A stretch of 64,000 bases of DNA from Cernens ardua (GTDB lineage Bacteria > Pseudomonadota > Gammaproteobacteria > Pseudomonadales > Halomonadaceae), in the NCBI RefSeq assembly GCF_051251085.1, contig NZ_JBPCZH010000001.1:248001-312000 (forward strand), read 5' to 3'. The first letter of the stretch is position 1, and every line of letters starts with the position of its first letter. The notes beneath the pieces were generated by a model. That model was not told the DNA's origin, made no database searches, and was given only the letters and a program-made list of their open reading frames with translations. The position numbers and the translations under genes are program-made. Of this stretch, positions 61,848 to 64,000 are shown piece after piece.

Positions 61848-62657
61848 ATGAAACTGATCTCCTTCAACATTAATGGCATCCGCGCTCGTCCTCATCAGCT
61901 GGCGGCGATCATTGAAACGCATCAACCAGACGTTATCGGACTGCAGGAAACCAAGGTACAGGATAGCGAATTCCCATTGGAAAGCGTGAGCGAGCTGGGC
62001 TATCACGTCCATTACTATGGACAGAAAGGTCATTACGGCGTTGCCATACTGACCAAAGAGAAACCCCTTGAGGTCATCTATGGCATGGAAGGCGATGCTG
62101 ACGATGCCCAGCGCCGCATGATAGGAGTAAAACTGGCGACTCCCTTTGGCGAGATGACTGTCTATAACGGCTATTTTCCACAGGGTGAAAATGTCTCACA
62201 CCCGACCAAGTTCCCCAACAAGGAACATTTCTACCAACAGCTGAGTCACACGTTGGAAACTCAACATACGCCTGATCAGGCGGTTGCGGTGATGGGTGAT
62301 TTCAATATTTCCCCCGAAGACCAGGATATCGGTATTGGCGAAGATAATCGCAAGCGGTGGTTACGTGAAGGAAAAACCAGTTTCCAGCCGGTAGAGCGTG
62401 AATGGCTACAACGTGTCTACGATTGGGGCATGTACGATAGTTACCGCCTCTGCCAACCTGAAAACAGTGACTGGTTCAGTTGGTTTGATTATCGTTCCAA
62501 AGGCTTCAACCGCGAGCCCAAACGCGGGCTTCGTATCGACCTGATTCTGGTTTCTAACGCATTGAAACAACATGTATCGGCATCAGGCATCGATTATGAT
62601 GCGCGCGCAATGGAAAAACCGTCTGACCATGCACCGGTGTGGACGACGCTCGCTTGA
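61848..62657 (+). CDS. xthA: Exonuclease III
   Basis: A 269-residue AP endonuclease and 3'-exonuclease of base-excision repair. The EEP-fold motifs are clear: [20 protein letters not shown] with metal ligand Glu34, [22 protein letters not shown] with the Asp/Asn pair, [18 protein letters not shown] and the catalytic histidine in PSDHAPVW near the C-terminus. Length equals E. coli Xth (268). ATG 61848 has AAGGA 11 bases upstream and starts one base after the previous gene's stop; the longer frame from 61602 overlaps that gene and is rejected. Confidence 0.97.
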   Translation: MKLISFNINGIRARPHQLAAIIETHQPDVIGLQETKVQDSEFPLESVSELGYHVHYYGQKGHYGVAILTKEKPLEVIYGMEGDADDAQRRMIGVKLATPFGEMTVYNGYFPQGENVSHPTKFPNKEHFYQQLSHTLETQHTPDQAVAVMGDFNISPEDQDIGIGEDNRKRWLREGKTSFQPVEREWLQRVYDWGMYDSYRLCQPENSDWFSWFDYRSKGFNREPKRGLRIDLILVSNALKQHVSASGIDYDARAMEKPSDHAPVWTTLA

Positions 62658-62813
62658 TGATAGTCTGGTGGCATGGATTTCACCTCTGAGCCACCGGCCT
62701 TGTTTGAGCGAGAGGCACCTCCTAAAGAATAAGGCCAAAAACAGCATTTACAGTGGTCATATTCACCTGTATGGGCCAAAGTAAAATCATGGCACAAATA
62801 AGGAGTGTTACCC

Positions 62814-63869
62814 ATGCAGCCGGTGTTTGATGGTCACAACGATGTGCTCTTGCGTCTTTGGATGTTATCAAGAAAAGGGATAGATCCGGTTGATGCCTTC
62901 ATGAATGGCAAGCGCTCATCCAACAATACAGCGCTGGGCCAACTGGATCTTCCTCGGGCGCGCAAAGGCGGTCTTACCGGTGGATTATGTGCCACATTCA
63001 TTCCCTCTACCGCCGAAAAGAGACAGGCGCAGTTTGATCCCTATCCGATGGCCGCGCCACTTGAGCACGGCCATGCATTTTCCGCCGCGGAAGAGTTCCT
63101 TGCCATCGCCCGTCGCATTGAAGAAGCTCAGGGGTGGACGATCTGTACGTCTGTTGCAGACATCCGCAATGCCATGAAAGCCGGGCGATTTGCCGCCGTG
63201 TTGCATATGGAAGGCGCCGAGCCCATCAATATTGATCTGGCAGAGCTACATACCTTTCATCAACAAGGGTTGCGCAGCCTGGGGCCTGTCTGGAGCCGTC
63301 ATAATCGCTATGCACATGGCGTGCCGTTTGCCTTCAACCAGACACCCGATACCGGCCCCGGTATTACTACTCACGGTTTACGATTGATTCACGAGTGCAA
63401 CCGACTGGGTATCATGGTGGATGTCGCCCATCTTAATGAAGCAGGCTTCTGGGATGTAGCACGTTATAGCGATGCGCCCTTGGTTGCGAGCCACTCCAAT
63501 GTACACTCGCTCTCCCCCGCCGCACGAAATCTGACGGACAAGCAACTCGATGCAATTGCCGAGCGTAACGGGCTGGTGGGCGTCAATTTCGCCGTCAATA
63601 TGCTACGTGCGGATGGATTGTACCGTACCAATACGAGTCTCGATGTTATTCGCAGACATCTGGATTATCTGATTGAGCGCATGGGACCAGACTGTGTCGC
63701 GCTTGGCTCTGACTTCGATGGCGCCTATATCCCCGAGGCAATTCATGATGCTTCCGGATTACCGAATCTTACCCATTATTTGAAAACGCATGGTTATGAT
63801 GACAGCACCCTACGAGCCATTTGTAGCGAAAACTGGTTGAATCTATTGGAACGCACGTGGAAGGAATAG
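62814..63869 (+). CDS. Membrane dipeptidase, peptidase family M19
   Basis: A 351-residue zinc dipeptidase (renal dipeptidase family). The zinc-site motif FDGHNDVLLRL is at the N-terminus, with AAVLHMEGAEPI (bridging Glu), GIMVDVAHLNEAGFWDV and ASHSNVHSL (zinc histidines), and VALGSDFDGAYIPE near residue 300. These cytoplasmic bacterial enzymes cleave dipeptides, sometimes with D-residues or from peptidoglycan. The ATG at 62814 follows AAGGAG by 9 bases, excluding an in-frame start three codons earlier. It is 156 bp after xthA. Confidence 0.9.
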   Translation: MQPVFDGHNDVLLRLWMLSRKGIDPVDAFMNGKRSSNNTALGQLDLPRARKGGLTGGLCATFIPSTAEKRQAQFDPYPMAAPLEHGHAFSAAEEFLAIARRIEEAQGWTICTSVADIRNAMKAGRFAAVLHMEGAEPINIDLAELHTFHQQGLRSLGPVWSRHNRYAHGVPFAFNQTPDTGPGITTHGLRLIHECNRLGIMVDVAHLNEAGFWDVARYSDAPLVASHSNVHSLSPAARNLTDKQLDAIAERNGLVGVNFAVNMLRADGLYRTNTSLDVIRRHLDYLIERMGPDCVALGSDFDGAYIPEAIHDASGLPNLTHYLKTHGYDDSTLRAICSENWLNLLERTWKE

Positions 63870-64000
63870 TTGAGAACAACAGCTGTGATAAATACGGGGA
63901 AATGAAGGATAGGGGTACTGGCGACGCATGAGGACATCAGGAATAGATATCAGCGTCACACATAATCTGTAGTACCGATCTAATGTCTTTATTAAAAACC

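Overview
The window is chromosomal DNA of a gammaproteobacterium at roughly 50% G+C. The order rpoE-rseA-rseB-mucD-lepA-lepB-rnc-era-recO-(pdxJ slot)-cysM-rlmD-relA-mazG is typical of the Pseudomonadales/Oceanospirillales side of the class. Gene content and protein flavour suggest a Halomonadaceae-like organism, but that genus-level placement is inference. No rRNA, tRNA, insertion sequence, prophage or CRISPR array was seen.

Region 1 (1-12.6 kb): a truncated glycine-zipper lipoprotein gene, then a purine/allantoin catabolic cluster. It holds an NCS1 permease (hpxC), a GntR regulator (hpxS), allantoin racemase (hpxA), allantoinase (hpxB), an amidase, guanine deaminase, HIU hydrolase, OHCU decarboxylase, allantoate amidohydrolase and ureidoglycine aminotransferase. 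Together these take guanine to xanthine, and 5-hydroxyisourate through allantoin and allantoate to ureidoglycine, recovering nitrogen. Xanthine dehydrogenase and urate oxidase are not in the window. The hpxC-hpxS spacer carries two NtrC-like sites, a good sigma-54 -24/-12 promoter for hpxSAB, a weaker one facing hpxC, and small palindromes. A second good sigma-54 element lies before the amidase. This points to nitrogen-limitation control.

Region 2 (12.7-18.4 kb): an RND multidrug pump (inner-membrane pump and periplasmic lipoprotein) divergent from a TetR repressor, with an AcrR-type operator between them.

Region 3 (18.6-32.7 kb): a FliA-like sigma factor with a very long N-terminal extension, proS, an AmpG-like permease, a Nudix gene broken by one in-frame TGA, a SEC-C/helical-repeat protein, a large unrecognised membrane protein with a His-rich tail, a repeat-filled spacer, topB, and a low-G+C nucleotidyltransferase/acetyltransferase pair.

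Region 4 (32.8-46.5 kb): ppc, an HD-domain hydrolase, mazG, relA, rlmD, cysM, recO, era and rnc. The slot where pdxJ normally lies (42976-43779) holds a PdxJ-like protein without the expected catalytic residues and with a histidine-rich metal-binding-like tail. This is the most unusual gene of the window.

Region 5 (47.0-54.2 kb): lepB, lepA, mucD, rseB, rseA and rpoE, the envelope-stress sigma-E system plus the signal peptidase/LepA pair. Region 6 (54.9-64 kb): a DAHP synthase gene and aroD (shikimate pathway), dinG, an RhlB-like helicase gene, a small basic protein followed by xthA, and an M19 dipeptidase.

Across the window, many intergenic spacers contain short tandem direct repeats (8-21 bp units, 2-9 copies). 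Each has its own unrelated unit, and such arrays are absent or rare inside genes.
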